Of a stretch of DNA of 41,476 nt, positions 16,653-24,898 are shown piece by piece. Each line of letters opens with the position of its first letter. Position 1 is the first letter of the stretch. The DNA comes from Clostridia bacterium (GTDB lineage: Bacteria > Bacillota > Clostridia > Oscillospirales > CAG-272). The translations under genes and the position numbers were made by a program. The DNA is taken from contig JAGBCV010000059.1 of the NCBI GenBank assembly GCA_017937845.1, positions 1 through 41,476 of the forward strand. Reading direction: 5' to 3'. The notes under the pieces were generated by a model. The model made no database searches and was not told the DNA's origin. It worked only from the letters and a program-made list of their open reading frames with translations.

Positions 16653-17265
16653 CATTGCGCTTCCCAAGGGAAGACTCGGCGAAAAGGTATACGCGATGTT
16701 TGAAACCGCAGGTTTTGAATGTCCCTCCATCAAAGAGCCCGGCAGAAAGCTCATTTTTGAAAACGAAGAGGTCGGCGTTCGGTATTTCTGGGTCAAGCCC
16801 TCTGACGTTGCCATCTACGTTGAGAGAGGTGCCGCCGATATCGGCATCGCAGGCAAGGATATCTTGCTTGAATACAAGCCCGACGTATATGAGCTTCTCG
16901 ACCTTGGCATCGGTAAATGCCGCATGGCTGTCGCGGCGAAGAAGAATTTCCGCGACGATACGGAAAAAACGCTCCGCGTGGCGACGAAATTCACGAACAT
17001 CGCGCGCGAATACTACGCAGGCAAGTGCCGCGATATCGATATCATTCATCTGAACGGCTCGATCGAGCTTGCGCCCATTCTCGGTCTTTCCGACGTTATC
17101 GTGGATATCGTCGAAACGGGAACAACGCTTCTTGAAAATGACCTCGAGCCCATTGAGACCATCGTGCCCATCAGCGCGAGGGTCATTGCCAACAAAGCAA
17201 ACTTCAAATTCAAAAGCGAAAAGATCGAAGAAATGATAAAGGGTCTTTCTTCCGTTCTTCGCTGA
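16645..17265 (+). CDS. hisG: ATP phosphoribosyltransferase, short form
   Basis: First committed step of histidine synthesis: ATP plus PRPP gives phosphoribosyl-ATP. The short-form HisG pattern is clear: INIALPKGRLGEK at the N terminus, YVERGAADIGIAGKD, and the PRPP-binding region IVDIVETGTTL. The C-terminal regulatory domain of long HisG is absent, matching the presence of HisZ. ATG 16645 overlaps the hisZ stop by 8 bp. GGAGG at 16620-16624 is 20 bp upstream of it, so TTG 16636 (three codons earlier, 11-bp spacing) may be the real start. TTG 16627 is too close to the site. Confidence 0.95.
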   Translation: MINIALPKGRLGEKVYAMFETAGFECPSIKEPGRKLIFENEEVGVRYFWVKPSDVAIYVERGAADIGIAGKDILLEYKPDVYELLDLGIGKCRMAVAAKKNFRDDTEKTLRVATKFTNIAREYYAGKCRDIDIIHLNGSIELAPILGLSDVIVDIVETGTTLLENDLEPIETIVPISARVIANKANFKFKSEKIEEMIKGLSSVLR

Positions 17266-17279
17266 AAGGAATTTTCGTT

Positions 17280-18554
17280 ATGATTAAAATTCTCAATTCC
17301 CGTGAGGTTTCCCGCGATGAGATTTTTGCTCGCGTTACGCCGAGCTTCAACGTAGAGGAGATCGTTACGGATATCATCGCAAACGTGCGTAAAAACGGCG
17401 ATGCCGCACTTTACGAATACGCAGAAAAATTTGATAAAGTCAAGCTTACCTCTCTTGAGGTTACTGAGGAGGAAATCGCGGAGGCGTTTTCTCTTGTAGA
17501 ACCGAATTTCATCCGCATTTTGGAAGATGCGGAAAAGAATATCCGCGCATTCCATGAAAAGCAGGTTAGAAACAGCTTCATCATGGAAAACGGAAACGGC
17601 GCTATTATGGGACAGAAGGTCATGCCGATCGAAAAGGTCGGCCTTTACGTTCCGGGCGGTACGGCGGCTTACCCCTCGACCGTACTCATGGATAGCGTTC
17701 CCGCGAAGATCGCAGGCTGTAAGGAGATCGTGATGGTAACGCCCCCCGGCAAGGACGGCAAGATAAACCCCGCTATCCTTGCGGCGGCAAAGGTTGCGGG
17801 CGTTACCCGAATCTTCAAGGTCGGAGGCGCGCAGGCGGTCGCGGCGCTTGCATACGGCACGGAAAGCGTTCCTGCGGTCTATAAGATCGTAGGACCCGGC
17901 AATGCGTTCGTCGCAGAAGCGAAAAAACAGGTCTACGGCAAGGTCTCCATCGATATGATCGCAGGTCCTTCCGAGATCCTCATCGTTGCCGACGGTACTT
18001 GTGAAGCGCGTGTCGTTGCGGCGGATATGCTCTCTCAGGCGGAGCATGACAGACTGGCAAGCGCAGTCCTCGTGACCGACAGCGAAGCGCTTGCAAACGC
18101 GGTTTCCGCAGAGCTGGAAAGACAGATCTCTCTCCTGCCCAGAGCGGAGATCGCAAGAGAATCCATCGACGTTCACGGCAAGATCATTCTGACCGACAAT
18201 CTGATGGAAGCCATCGAAATCTCCAATGAGATCGCCCCCGAGCATCTCGAGCTTTGCATGGATAATCCCTTTGATTATCTCGACGCCATCACGAATGCAG
18301 GCTCTATCTTCATGGGCAAGAATTGTCCCGAGGCGCTCGGCGACTATATGGCGGGACCCAACCATACGCTTCCCACGAGCGGTACGGCGAAGTTTTCAAG
18401 CCCGCTTTCCGTAGACGATTTCGTCAAGAAGACACAGTTTACGTATTTCACAAAGGACGCTCTTGGTAAGGTTGCGAATGACGTAGCGTTCTTTGCCGAA
18501 AAGGAAGGACTTTCCGCCCACGCAAGAAGTGCAATTTCTCGCAAAGATCAATAA
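17280..18554 (+). CDS. hisD: Histidinol dehydrogenase
   Basis: Catalyses the last two oxidations, histidinol to histidine, with NAD and zinc. The family core is visible: VGLYVPGGTAAYPS, KVGGAQAVAALAYGT, VGPGNAFVAEAKKQVYG and DMIAGPSEILI. Zinc and catalytic residues lie in LSQAEHD and in EIAPEHLELC. Length 424 is normal. AAAGGA stands 9 bp before the ATG, 14 bp after hisG. Confidence 0.97.
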   Translation: MIKILNSREVSRDEIFARVTPSFNVEEIVTDIIANVRKNGDAALYEYAEKFDKVKLTSLEVTEEEIAEAFSLVEPNFIRILEDAEKNIRAFHEKQVRNSFIMENGNGAIMGQKVMPIEKVGLYVPGGTAAYPSTVLMDSVPAKIAGCKEIVMVTPPGKDGKINPAILAAAKVAGVTRIFKVGGAQAVAALAYGTESVPAVYKIVGPGNAFVAEAKKQVYGKVSIDMIAGPSEILIVADGTCEARVVAADMLSQAEHDRLASAVLVTDSEALANAVSAELERQISLLPRAEIARESIDVHGKIILTDNLMEAIEISNEIAPEHLELCMDNPFDYLDAITNAGSIFMGKNCPEALGDYMAGPNHTLPTSGTAKFSSPLSVDDFVKKTQFTYFTKDALGKVANDVAFFAEKEGLSAHARSAISRKDQ

Positions 18555-18607
18555 ATTTTGTGGCGGATTTCATATCCGCCTGCACCCTATTTAGAAAGAA
18601 GAAAATC

Positions 18608-19681
18608 ATGAGCAGATTTTTTAGCAAAAAATACAAAAATTTGGAAGCCTATACACCCGGTGAACAACCGCGTGATATGCAATATATCAAGCTCAATACC
18701 AATGAATCGCCGTTTCCGCCCTCTGAAGGCGTGATGGAGGCGGTAAGCGCTGAGGTCGGCAAGCTTCAGCTTTATTCCGATCCCGAATCTACGGCGGCAA
18801 CGGAAGCGCTCGCTGCGCTTTACGGCGTAAAGCCTACGGAAGTGCTCCTGACAAACGGCTCGGATGAGATCCTCAATTTCGCATTCATGGCGTTTTGCGA
18901 TGACGAGCATCCCATCGTTTTTCCCGATATTACCTACGGCTTTTATCCCGTTTTCGCAGAACTGAACGCGATCCCTTACGAAAAAATTCCGCTTGCAGAG
19001 GATTTTTCCGTGAGAGCCGAGGATTATATCGGTATTCATAAAAATATCGTGATTGCTAACCCCAACGCACCCACAGGTCTTACACTCACACTTGACGAAA
19101 TCGAAGAAATTGTGAAATCAAATCCCGATTGTATCGTCATCATCGATGAAGCATATGTCGATTTCGGTGGAGAAAGCGCGGTTTCGCTCATTCATCAATA
19201 CGATAACCTGCTCGTTACGCAGACGTTTTCCAAATCCCGCAGTATGGCGGGAGCGCGTCTTGGCTTTGGCATCGGCGCAGAAAGCCTCATTGCCGATTTG
19301 CGTACCATCAAGTATTCCACAAATCCCTATAACGTCAACCGCATGACGGCAGCGGCAGGGCTTGCGGCGATCAAAGAAAACGAGTATTATATGGAAAACT
19401 GCAAAAAGATCATCGAAGCGCGAGAGATGACGAGAAATGCGCTTCTTGAAATGGGCTTTGATGTAACAAACTCCAAGGCGAATTTCCTTTTTGCAAAATC
19501 CGAAAAGATAAGCGGAGAAGAGCTTTACTTAAAGCTCAAACAAAAAGGCGTTCTCGTTCGCCATTTCAAAACCGAAAAAATCAAAGAATATAACCGTATC
19601 ACGGTCGGCACGTGGGAGCAGATGGAAACTTTCCTTGCCCGTGTGCGCGAGATTCTTGCAGAAAAGGAGAAAAACGTATGA
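18608..19681 (+). CDS. hisC: Histidinol-phosphate aminotransferase
   Basis: A PLP-dependent fold-type I aminotransferase converting imidazole-acetol phosphate to histidinol phosphate. Motifs are KLNTNESPFPPS, NGSDEILNFAF, ANPNAPTG, VIIDEAYVDF and the PLP lysine in QTFSKSRSMAGARLG. I chose ATG 18608 (357 residues) with AGAAAGAAGAAA before it. The longer in-frame GTG reading from 18560 adds 16 unrelated residues just after hisD. The stop overlaps the hisB start as ATGA. Confidence 0.95.
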   Translation: MSRFFSKKYKNLEAYTPGEQPRDMQYIKLNTNESPFPPSEGVMEAVSAEVGKLQLYSDPESTAATEALAALYGVKPTEVLLTNGSDEILNFAFMAFCDDEHPIVFPDITYGFYPVFAELNAIPYEKIPLAEDFSVRAEDYIGIHKNIVIANPNAPTGLTLTLDEIEEIVKSNPDCIVIIDEAYVDFGGESAVSLIHQYDNLLVTQTFSKSRSMAGARLGFGIGAESLIADLRTIKYSTNPYNVNRMTAAAGLAAIKENEYYMENCKKIIEAREMTRNALLEMGFDVTNSKANFLFAKSEKISGEELYLKLKQKGVLVRHFKTEKIKEYNRITVGTWEQMETFLARVREILAEKEKNV

Positions 19682-20268
19682 TTCGCGCATATAAAATTGA
19701 ACGCAAAACGGCGGAAACCGATATTTTTCTCGCGCTTTCGCTCGATGGCATGGGCAGAAGCGCCATCGATACGGGCTGTGGCTTTCTTGACCATATGCTG
19801 ACCCTTTTTGCAAAGCACGGTCGCTTTGACCTTACGGTAAAATGCGTGGGAGATACACAGGTGGATTATCACCATACGGCTGAGGATATCGGCATTTGTC
19901 TTGGCGATGCGTTTGCGGCTTGCCTTGGCGAGATGCGCGGCATCACGCGCTACGGCAATATGCTCCTTCCGATGGATGAAGCGCTCATCCTTTCCGCCGT
20001 CGATATTTCGGGCAGAGGAAAGCTCTGCTTTGAGCTTCCCACGCCGACGGAAAAGGTCGGAGATTTTGATACCGAGCTTGTGGAAGAATTTTTTGAAGCA
20101 TTCGTTCGCCGCGCCAATATTACGCTCCATATCCGTAAGCTGGCGGGCGAAAATTCCCATCATATCATTGAGGGCGCTTTCAAGAGCGTTGCGCGTTCGC
20201 TTCGTGCGGCGGTGAAGCTTGACCCCGATGCGATGGGTGAGATCCCCTCCACCAAGGGAATCCTTTAA
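19678..20268 (+). CDS. hisB: Imidazoleglycerol-phosphate dehydratase
   Basis: Dehydrates imidazole glycerol phosphate. The metal-binding histidine clusters are present as FLDHMLTLFAKHG, DYHHTAEDIG, and ENSHHIIEGAFK. At 196 residues it is the single-function form with no fused phosphatase. ATG 19678 overlaps the hisC stop and has AAAGGAG upstream inside hisC. No histidinol-phosphatase gene is recognisable in the window, so that step must be encoded elsewhere. Confidence 0.97.
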   Translation: MIRAYKIERKTAETDIFLALSLDGMGRSAIDTGCGFLDHMLTLFAKHGRFDLTVKCVGDTQVDYHHTAEDIGICLGDAFAACLGEMRGITRYGNMLLPMDEALILSAVDISGRGKLCFELPTPTEKVGDFDTELVEEFFEAFVRRANITLHIRKLAGENSHHIIEGAFKSVARSLRAAVKLDPDAMGEIPSTKGIL

Positions 20269-20279
20269 GGAGATTTATT

Positions 20280-20891
20280 ATGATTGCAGTTGTTGATTAC
20301 GGCGTTGGAAATCTGTTTTCGCTTTCCTCGTCGCTTGCCGCGATTGGCGCGGAGGTCGTCGTTACGGGCGACGCTGACGTGATTCGTGCGGCAGATAAAA
20401 TTTTACTCCCCGGTGTCGGCGCATTTGAGGATGCCATCGCCAAGCTCCGCGCGAGCGGGCTTGATGAAGTTGTATGTGAAGAAGCGAGAAAAGGGAAACC
20501 GCTTCTCGGTATTTGCCTCGGTATGCAGCTTCTCTTTGAAAAGAGCTATGAATTTGGCGAATTTGAGGGGCTGGGACTTATTGAGGGAGCGGTTCGTCCG
20601 ATTGCCGACGTGATCCCCGCGGATTATAAGATCCCGCATATCGGCTGGAATGCGCTCCATCTCGTCGGTGAAAAAAGTCCTATCTTCCAATATTTGAATG
20701 ACGGCGACCACGTTTATTTCGTTCATTCGTTCTATGCCGCCGATTGCGAGAAAAATGTCATTGCGACCTCGGAATACGGTGCGGAGCTGACCGCGGCTGT
20801 CGCAAAGGACAACATTTTCGGCTGTCAGTTCCATCCCGAAAAGAGCGGCCCCGTTGGTCTTTCGATCCTCCGCGCATTTGCGGAGCTTTGA
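20280..20891 (+). CDS. hisH: Imidazole glycerol phosphate synthase, glutaminase subunit
   Basis: A class I glutamine amidotransferase that supplies ammonia to HisF. The nucleophile is in GICLGMQLLFE and the His-Glu pair in CQFHPEKSGP. The N terminus VVDYGVGNLFSL is typical. AAGGAG lies before the ATG. It is separated from hisF by four genes, unlike the usual hisH-hisA-hisF order. Confidence 0.97.
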   Translation: MIAVVDYGVGNLFSLSSSLAAIGAEVVVTGDADVIRAADKILLPGVGAFEDAIAKLRASGLDEVVCEEARKGKPLLGICLGMQLLFEKSYEFGEFEGLGLIEGAVRPIADVIPADYKIPHIGWNALHLVGEKSPIFQYLNDGDHVYFVHSFYAADCEKNVIATSEYGAELTAAVAKDNIFGCQFHPEKSGPVGLSILRAFAEL

Positions 20892-20894
20892 GCC

Positions 20895-21356
20895 ATGGCG
20901 AGAACAGAGAAGGCGATCTTCACCAATCTTTGCATGGTCTATGATGACCGCGGCAATATTCTCGTGCAGGACAGAAAAAATCCCGATTGGAAAGGCGTAA
21001 CGTTCCCCGGCGGTCATGTGGAAAAGGACGAATCCTTCACCGATGCCGTCATTCGTGAGGTCTTTGAGGAAACGGGACTTACCATTGAGCATCCGATTCT
21101 TTGCGGTGTCAAGCAGTTTCCGACGTGGGATGGTGAAAGATACGTTGTGTTTTTATATAAAACCAACCGCTTTTCGGGCGAACTCAAATCCTCTGACGAG
21201 GGGGAAGTCTTTTGGATTTCCAGATGCGATCTTAAAAATTATGAGGTCGCGCCCGATTTCCATGAGCTTGTCCGTGTGTTTGAAGCCGATGACCTTTCGG
21301 AGTTTTATCTCTACCGCGATGGCGAAGAAAAAACATACAAGAAAAGAATGATGTGA
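20895..21356 (+). CDS. NUDIX hydrolase, MutT/8-oxo-dGTPase-like
   Basis: A 153-residue protein with a perfect Nudix box: G then five residues then E, seven residues, then REVFEETGL, at about residues 40-62. Such enzymes hydrolyse nucleoside diphosphates linked to another group, for example oxidised dGTP. The resemblance is to the small MutT-like subgroup; the substrate is not determined. Its start is 3 bp after the hisH stop with GGAG inside the end of hisH, so it is part of the his operon. It is not a known histidine enzyme, although HisE, also a nucleotide pyrophosphatase, is encoded separately in hisIE. Confidence 0.92.
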   Translation: MARTEKAIFTNLCMVYDDRGNILVQDRKNPDWKGVTFPGGHVEKDESFTDAVIREVFEETGLTIEHPILCGVKQFPTWDGERYVVFLYKTNRFSGELKSSDEGEVFWISRCDLKNYEVAPDFHELVRVFEADDLSEFYLYRDGEEKTYKKRMM

Positions 21357-21372
21357 TATTTGGGAGGATGCC

Positions 21373-21711
21373 ATGAACCATCGACCGCCCGACATTGAAG
21401 CGGAATTTTATTTCAACGGTACACGAAAAACTCCTGTGATAGATGGGTACAGACCTGCTCACCTTGTAACCGATACATATTTGACAACGGGTGTGCATCA
21501 TTATGAAAATACCGATACCGTTGCTCCCAATGGAAATGCCAAGGGAACGATTACTTTTATTACGCCCGAAGCCTATCCCCATTGCCTTTGGATAGGCAAA
21601 AAAATTACGATTCAAGAGGGCGAACGGGTTGTTGGTCATGCCATTGTAACGGCAATTTATAATCCGATGCTTGCTCAAAATTCAAACGATATAAAAGGAG
21701 AAAAAGAATGA
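21373..21711 (+). CDS. Small free-standing EF-Tu domain-3-like beta-barrel protein
   Basis: The 112-residue product resembles the C-terminal barrel of elongation factor Tu and nothing else in it suggests a GTPase. The parallels run in order: IEAEFYF near the start, RKTPVIDGYRPAHLVTD (compare EF-Tu's HTPFFNGYRPQF), and GNAKGTITFITPEAYPHC (compare its VEMTVELIAPIAME). IQEGERVVGHAIVTAI matches its REGGRTVGAGVV. No G motifs are present. GGGAGG precedes the ATG, and its TGA overlaps the hisA ATG as ATGA, so it is translated with hisA. The role is unknown. Confidence 0.72.
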   Translation: MNHRPPDIEAEFYFNGTRKTPVIDGYRPAHLVTDTYLTTGVHHYENTDTVAPNGNAKGTITFITPEAYPHCLWIGKKITIQEGERVVGHAIVTAIYNPMLAQNSNDIKGEKE

Positions 21712-22424
21712 ATCTTTTTCCTGCGATTGATCTTTACGGCGGCAAAGCCGTCCGTTTATATAAGGGCAATTATGACGAAATGACGGTTTACAGCGACGAC
21801 CCCGTTTCGGTTGCCAAAGCATTTGAAGCCGCGGGCGCAAAATTTATCCATCTTGTTGACCTTGAGGGCGCAAAAACAGGTGAAACACCGAATCTTGGTG
21901 TAATTTCCCGCATCGTGAAAGAAACCTCGCTTTTTGCGGAGGTCGGCGGCGGTATCCGCGATATGAAGACCATTGAAACCTATCTCGGAGCAGGTGTTTC
22001 CCGTGTGATTCTCGGAACGGCGGCGGTTACCAAGGAGGGCTTTGTGGAAGAGGCTGTGAAGCGCTTTGGCGATGCTGTGGCGGTTGGTGTCGATATCCGC
22101 GACGGTTACGTTGCCATCAAGGGCTGGACGGAAAGCTCTGCGCTTCGCTATGCGGATTTCCTTTCCACACTTGCAAAAATCGGCGTGAAGACCGTCATTT
22201 GCACGGATATTTCACGCGATGGCGCGATGAAGGGTGCAAATCATACCCTTTACGGTGAGATTTCGGGCGCGTTCCCGACGATCGATTTTATCGCTTCGGG
22301 CGGTGTTTCTTCTCTTGATGACGTGAAAACGCTCCGCGAGATGAACCTTTACGGCGCTATCATCGGTAAGGCGTATTATACGGGTGCGATCGAGCTTGAA
22401 AAGGCGCTGGAGATGGCGAAGTGA
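21708..22424 (+). CDS. hisA: ProFAR isomerase
   Basis: Isomerises the aminoaldose intermediate (ProFAR to PRFAR) in histidine synthesis. The beta/alpha barrel has the catalytic aspartates in AIDLYGGKAVRLYKG (N-terminal half) and CTDISRDGAMKG (C-terminal half), with phosphate-binding GGGIRD and ASGGVSSLDD. Length 238. AAAGGAG is 8 bp upstream, inside the preceding small gene, whose stop it overlaps. Its own stop overlaps a GTG start of the next gene. Confidence 0.97.
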   Translation: MNLFPAIDLYGGKAVRLYKGNYDEMTVYSDDPVSVAKAFEAAGAKFIHLVDLEGAKTGETPNLGVISRIVKETSLFAEVGGGIRDMKTIETYLGAGVSRVILGTAAVTKEGFVEEAVKRFGDAVAVGVDIRDGYVAIKGWTESSALRYADFLSTLAKIGVKTVICTDISRDGAMKGANHTLYGEISGAFPTIDFIASGGVSSLDDVKTLREMNLYGAIIGKAYYTGAIELEKALEMAK

Positions 22425-22849
22425 AAATTTTAGCCGTGATCTTTCTAATTATCGGCGCGATTTGCCTTGCTTTTTGTGTTCGCAATTTGGTGATTCTTTA
22501 CGGATATCGCAAAGCGAACACGAAAAAGGTCAATGCCTATTTGCAGAGCACCAAGCACGAAAAGGATGTATATTTGAGCGGAGGCAAGAGGGCGAGCGGT
22601 CGTTTTTATAAGCATTGGACGGAGTCCGTCTATGTTTATCGTGTCGATGGAAAGCCTTATACCATTCGGGATAGTGCCCCCGGCAGACCTTCTGAAATGA
22701 CGAAAATGACGAAGGTGGTCTATCAAGTATCGAATCCTAAGCGCGCATATTTCGCATGGTTTTGCCCCTTGGAGAGGATTTTTGCAGGATTTTGCGGATT
22801 TGGTGCGCTTGTTGCTTTCATTTTAGCTGTGATTGGATTTTTGGCATAA
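22421..22849 (+). CDS. Small membrane protein, DUF3592-like
   Basis: The 142-residue protein has a membrane helix at each end (about 5-27 and 118-140) around a soluble segment of about 85 residues. The middle shows the pattern seen in DUF3592 proteins: a variable basic part, then ESVYVYRVDGKPYTI and a VYQVSNPKRAYF strand. Translation starts at GTG 22421, overlapping the hisA stop as GTGA. It stands between hisA and hisF and resembles in plan the last gene of the operon (24333). Function is unknown. Confidence 0.7.
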   Translation: MKILAVIFLIIGAICLAFCVRNLVILYGYRKANTKKVNAYLQSTKHEKDVYLSGGKRASGRFYKHWTESVYVYRVDGKPYTIRDSAPGRPSEMTKMTKVVYQVSNPKRAYFAWFCPLERIFAGFCGFGALVAFILAVIGFLA

Positions 22850-22900
22850 ATACAGAGAAATCCCACACAAAAGGTTTTGCGGTGGGGTATGGAGGAAAAC

Positions 22901-23659
22901 ATGATAACCAAACGAATTATCCCGTGTCTGGATGTGAAAGACGGGCGCGTGGTGAAAGGTGTCAATTTTTTGGGGCTTGCGGACGTATCCTCGCCCGTGA
23001 AGCTTGCGAAATTTTATAGTGACGGCGGCGCGGATGAGCTGGTCTTTTATGATATCACCGCTTCTGCCGAGGGTCGCGCACTCTTTACCGATATTTTGAC
23101 AGAGGTTGCGCGTACCATTTTTATTCCGCTGACCGTTGGCGGCGGTATCAATTCCGTTGCGGATTTTGACAGAGTGCTGAAATGCGGCGCGGATAAGGTC
23201 AGCGTCAATTCGGGTGCCATTCGCAATCCCGAGCTGATCACCGAAGCGGCGAAAAAATACGGCAGTCAGTGCGTGGTGCTTTCTGCGGACGTGAAGCGCG
23301 TGGACGGCGTATTCCGTGTCTTTGCCAAGGGCGGCAGAGAAAACACGGGCATGGAAGCCATCGAATGGATCAAAAACGGTGTGGAACGGGGTGCGGGAGA
23401 GATCGTACTCAATTCCATCGACACCGACGGTGTGAAAGGTGGCTTTGACCTTGAAATGCTCGATGCGGTTTCGAGCGTTGTCGATGTTCCTGTCATCGCA
23501 TCGGGCGGTGCAGGTTGTATCCGCGATTTTGTAACGCTTTTTGAAGCGCTTCCGCGTGTGGATGCAGGACTTGCCGCTTCCATTTTCCATTTCGGTGAGG
23601 TCAGCATCACCGACCTCAAAAATGAACTGCATCACGCAGGCATTAACGTAAGAAGATAA
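22901..23659 (+). CDS. hisF: Imidazole glycerol phosphate synthase, cyclase subunit
   Basis: With HisH it makes imidazole glycerol phosphate and AICAR. The catalytic aspartates are in PCLDVKDGRVVKG and LSADVKRVDG, and phosphate-binding loops are VGGGIN and ASGGAG. I chose ATG 22901 because GGAGG at 22891-22895 is at ideal spacing; the in-frame upstream ATG at 22877 adds eight residues not found in the family. Length 252. Confidence 0.97.
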   Translation: MITKRIIPCLDVKDGRVVKGVNFLGLADVSSPVKLAKFYSDGGADELVFYDITASAEGRALFTDILTEVARTIFIPLTVGGGINSVADFDRVLKCGADKVSVNSGAIRNPELITEAAKKYGSQCVVLSADVKRVDGVFRVFAKGGRENTGMEAIEWIKNGVERGAGEIVLNSIDTDGVKGGFDLEMLDAVSSVVDVPVIASGGAGCIRDFVTLFEALPRVDAGLAASIFHFGEVSITDLKNELHHAGINVRR

Positions 23660-23679
23660 ATTTTTGAAACGAGGATAGA

Positions 23680-24333
23680 ATGATGTTAAATATCGATGAA
23701 CTTAAATTTGACGAAAAGGGTCTGATTCCTGCCATCGTTGTCGATGCGAAAAGCAAAAAGGTCTTGACCCTTGCGTATATGAACCGCGAAAGCCTTGCGA
23801 TCTCCATGGAAAAGGGTCTGACTTGCTTTTGGAGCCGTTCCCGTAACGAGCTTTGGCTGAAAGGTGAAACCAGCGGAAACTATCAGCATATCGTTTCCAT
23901 TACCGCCGATTGCGACGGCGACGCGCTTGTCGTAATGGTCGAAAAGGACGGTCCCGCTTGTCATACGGGCGCAGATTCCTGCTTTAACGACGTTGTTTAC
24001 GAAAGCGAAGACCTCCATGAATTTTCTTATGCAGGACTCATGGAGCTGATCGCAGGACGCAAGACCAACCCCAAGGACGGCTCTTATACCACATACCTTT
24101 TCAATAAAGGTATCGATAAGATCCTCAAAAAGGTCGGTGAAGAATGTACCGAGGTCATCATTGCAGGCAAGGCAAACGACAAAAAGGAAACCGTTTATGA
24201 AATCGCAGACCTTTGCTATCACGTCATGGTTTTGATGATCGAAATGGGTATTTCTCTCGATGATATTTTTGATGAGCTTGCATCCCGTCATGTCATTGAC
24301 CATAAGGTGAAGCAAGAGAAAATGACGAATTGA
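23680..24333 (+). CDS. hisIE: Bifunctional PR-AMP cyclohydrolase / PR-ATP pyrophosphatase
   Basis: The N-terminal half (about 1-110) is HisI, with [19 protein letters not shown], the metal-binding DCDGDAL and [11 protein letters not shown]. The C-terminal half (about 115-217) is HisE, with [15 protein letters not shown] and a [14 protein letters not shown] helix. Together they do steps two and three of the pathway. ATG 23680 or 23683 may be used. Its TGA overlaps the next gene's ATG. Confidence 0.97.
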   Translation: MMLNIDELKFDEKGLIPAIVVDAKSKKVLTLAYMNRESLAISMEKGLTCFWSRSRNELWLKGETSGNYQHIVSITADCDGDALVVMVEKDGPACHTGADSCFNDVVYESEDLHEFSYAGLMELIAGRKTNPKDGSYTTYLFNKGIDKILKKVGEECTEVIIAGKANDKKETVYEIADLCYHVMVLMIEMGISLDDIFDELASRHVIDHKVKQEKMTN

Positions 24334-24779
24334 TGGATAAACTGAAAAAGAAATACTATCGATGTGTTTTTGGTGAATTTTTAGGAAATATTATTTTTAT
24401 TTTGATTCTTTGCTTCTATCGCGGCGGTGTATTTCATCTTGAAGATGGACGGTGGATGCCGGCTATTTTGCTTATTATTCTGTGGGGCACCTGTACTGTA
24501 TATCGTGTGATTCCTGTTGTTCGTGATTTCTCTTACGTACGTGAAAATCGATGTGAACGTGTGACGGGCGAGATCGTTGAACACAAACGAGTCAAGAGCG
24601 GAAAGTATTCTCATACCTATTACCCGATTATTCGAGATGACAGAACACTGGAGTGCATCAAGCTGAATCTGGATTACAGAGAAGCCGAAGTTGGCAGAAG
24701 ATATACGATACTGTATTTACCTTATACAAAGCTTGCCTCGGTCGAAGAAGAACACTTTGAAGAATATGCGATGAAATAA
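24333..24779 (+). CDS. Membrane protein, DUF3592-like
   Basis: A 148-residue protein with two N-terminal membrane helices (about 12-30 and 43-65) and a soluble C-terminal domain. That domain contains TGEIVEHKRVKSGKYSHTYYP and then VGRRYTILYLPY. This is the DUF3592 layout: TG-V-E, Y-P, then VG-Y-Y-P. ATG 24333 shares its A with the hisIE stop (TGATG), so translation is coupled. It is the last gene of the his operon. Its domain is related in type to the gene between hisA and hisF. Function unknown. Confidence 0.75.
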   Translation: MDKLKKKYYRCVFGEFLGNIIFILILCFYRGGVFHLEDGRWMPAILLIILWGTCTVYRVIPVVRDFSYVRENRCERVTGEIVEHKRVKSGKYSHTYYPIIRDDRTLECIKLNLDYREAEVGRRYTILYLPYTKLASVEEEHFEEYAMK

Positions 24780-24784
24780 AAGAA

Positions 24785-24818
24785 AAATTGCGGCTCATTG
24801 AGTCGCACTTTTTCTTTA
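24785..24818. terminator. Bidirectional terminator between the his operon and eamA
   Basis: Stem TGCGGCTC (24789-24796)/GAGTCGCA (24800-24807) with loop ATT. It is flanked by GAAAAA upstream and TTTTTCTTT downstream, so a T run follows on either strand. It ends the his operon and, from the other side, the eamA unit. Confidence 0.85.
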
Positions 24819-24898
24819 TACCATAGGAAATTGTCCACATCGACCTCGCCGTTTTGTTGTGTTTGGTGATGTAGGAAGCTGAGATGGGCGAGCAAGTG

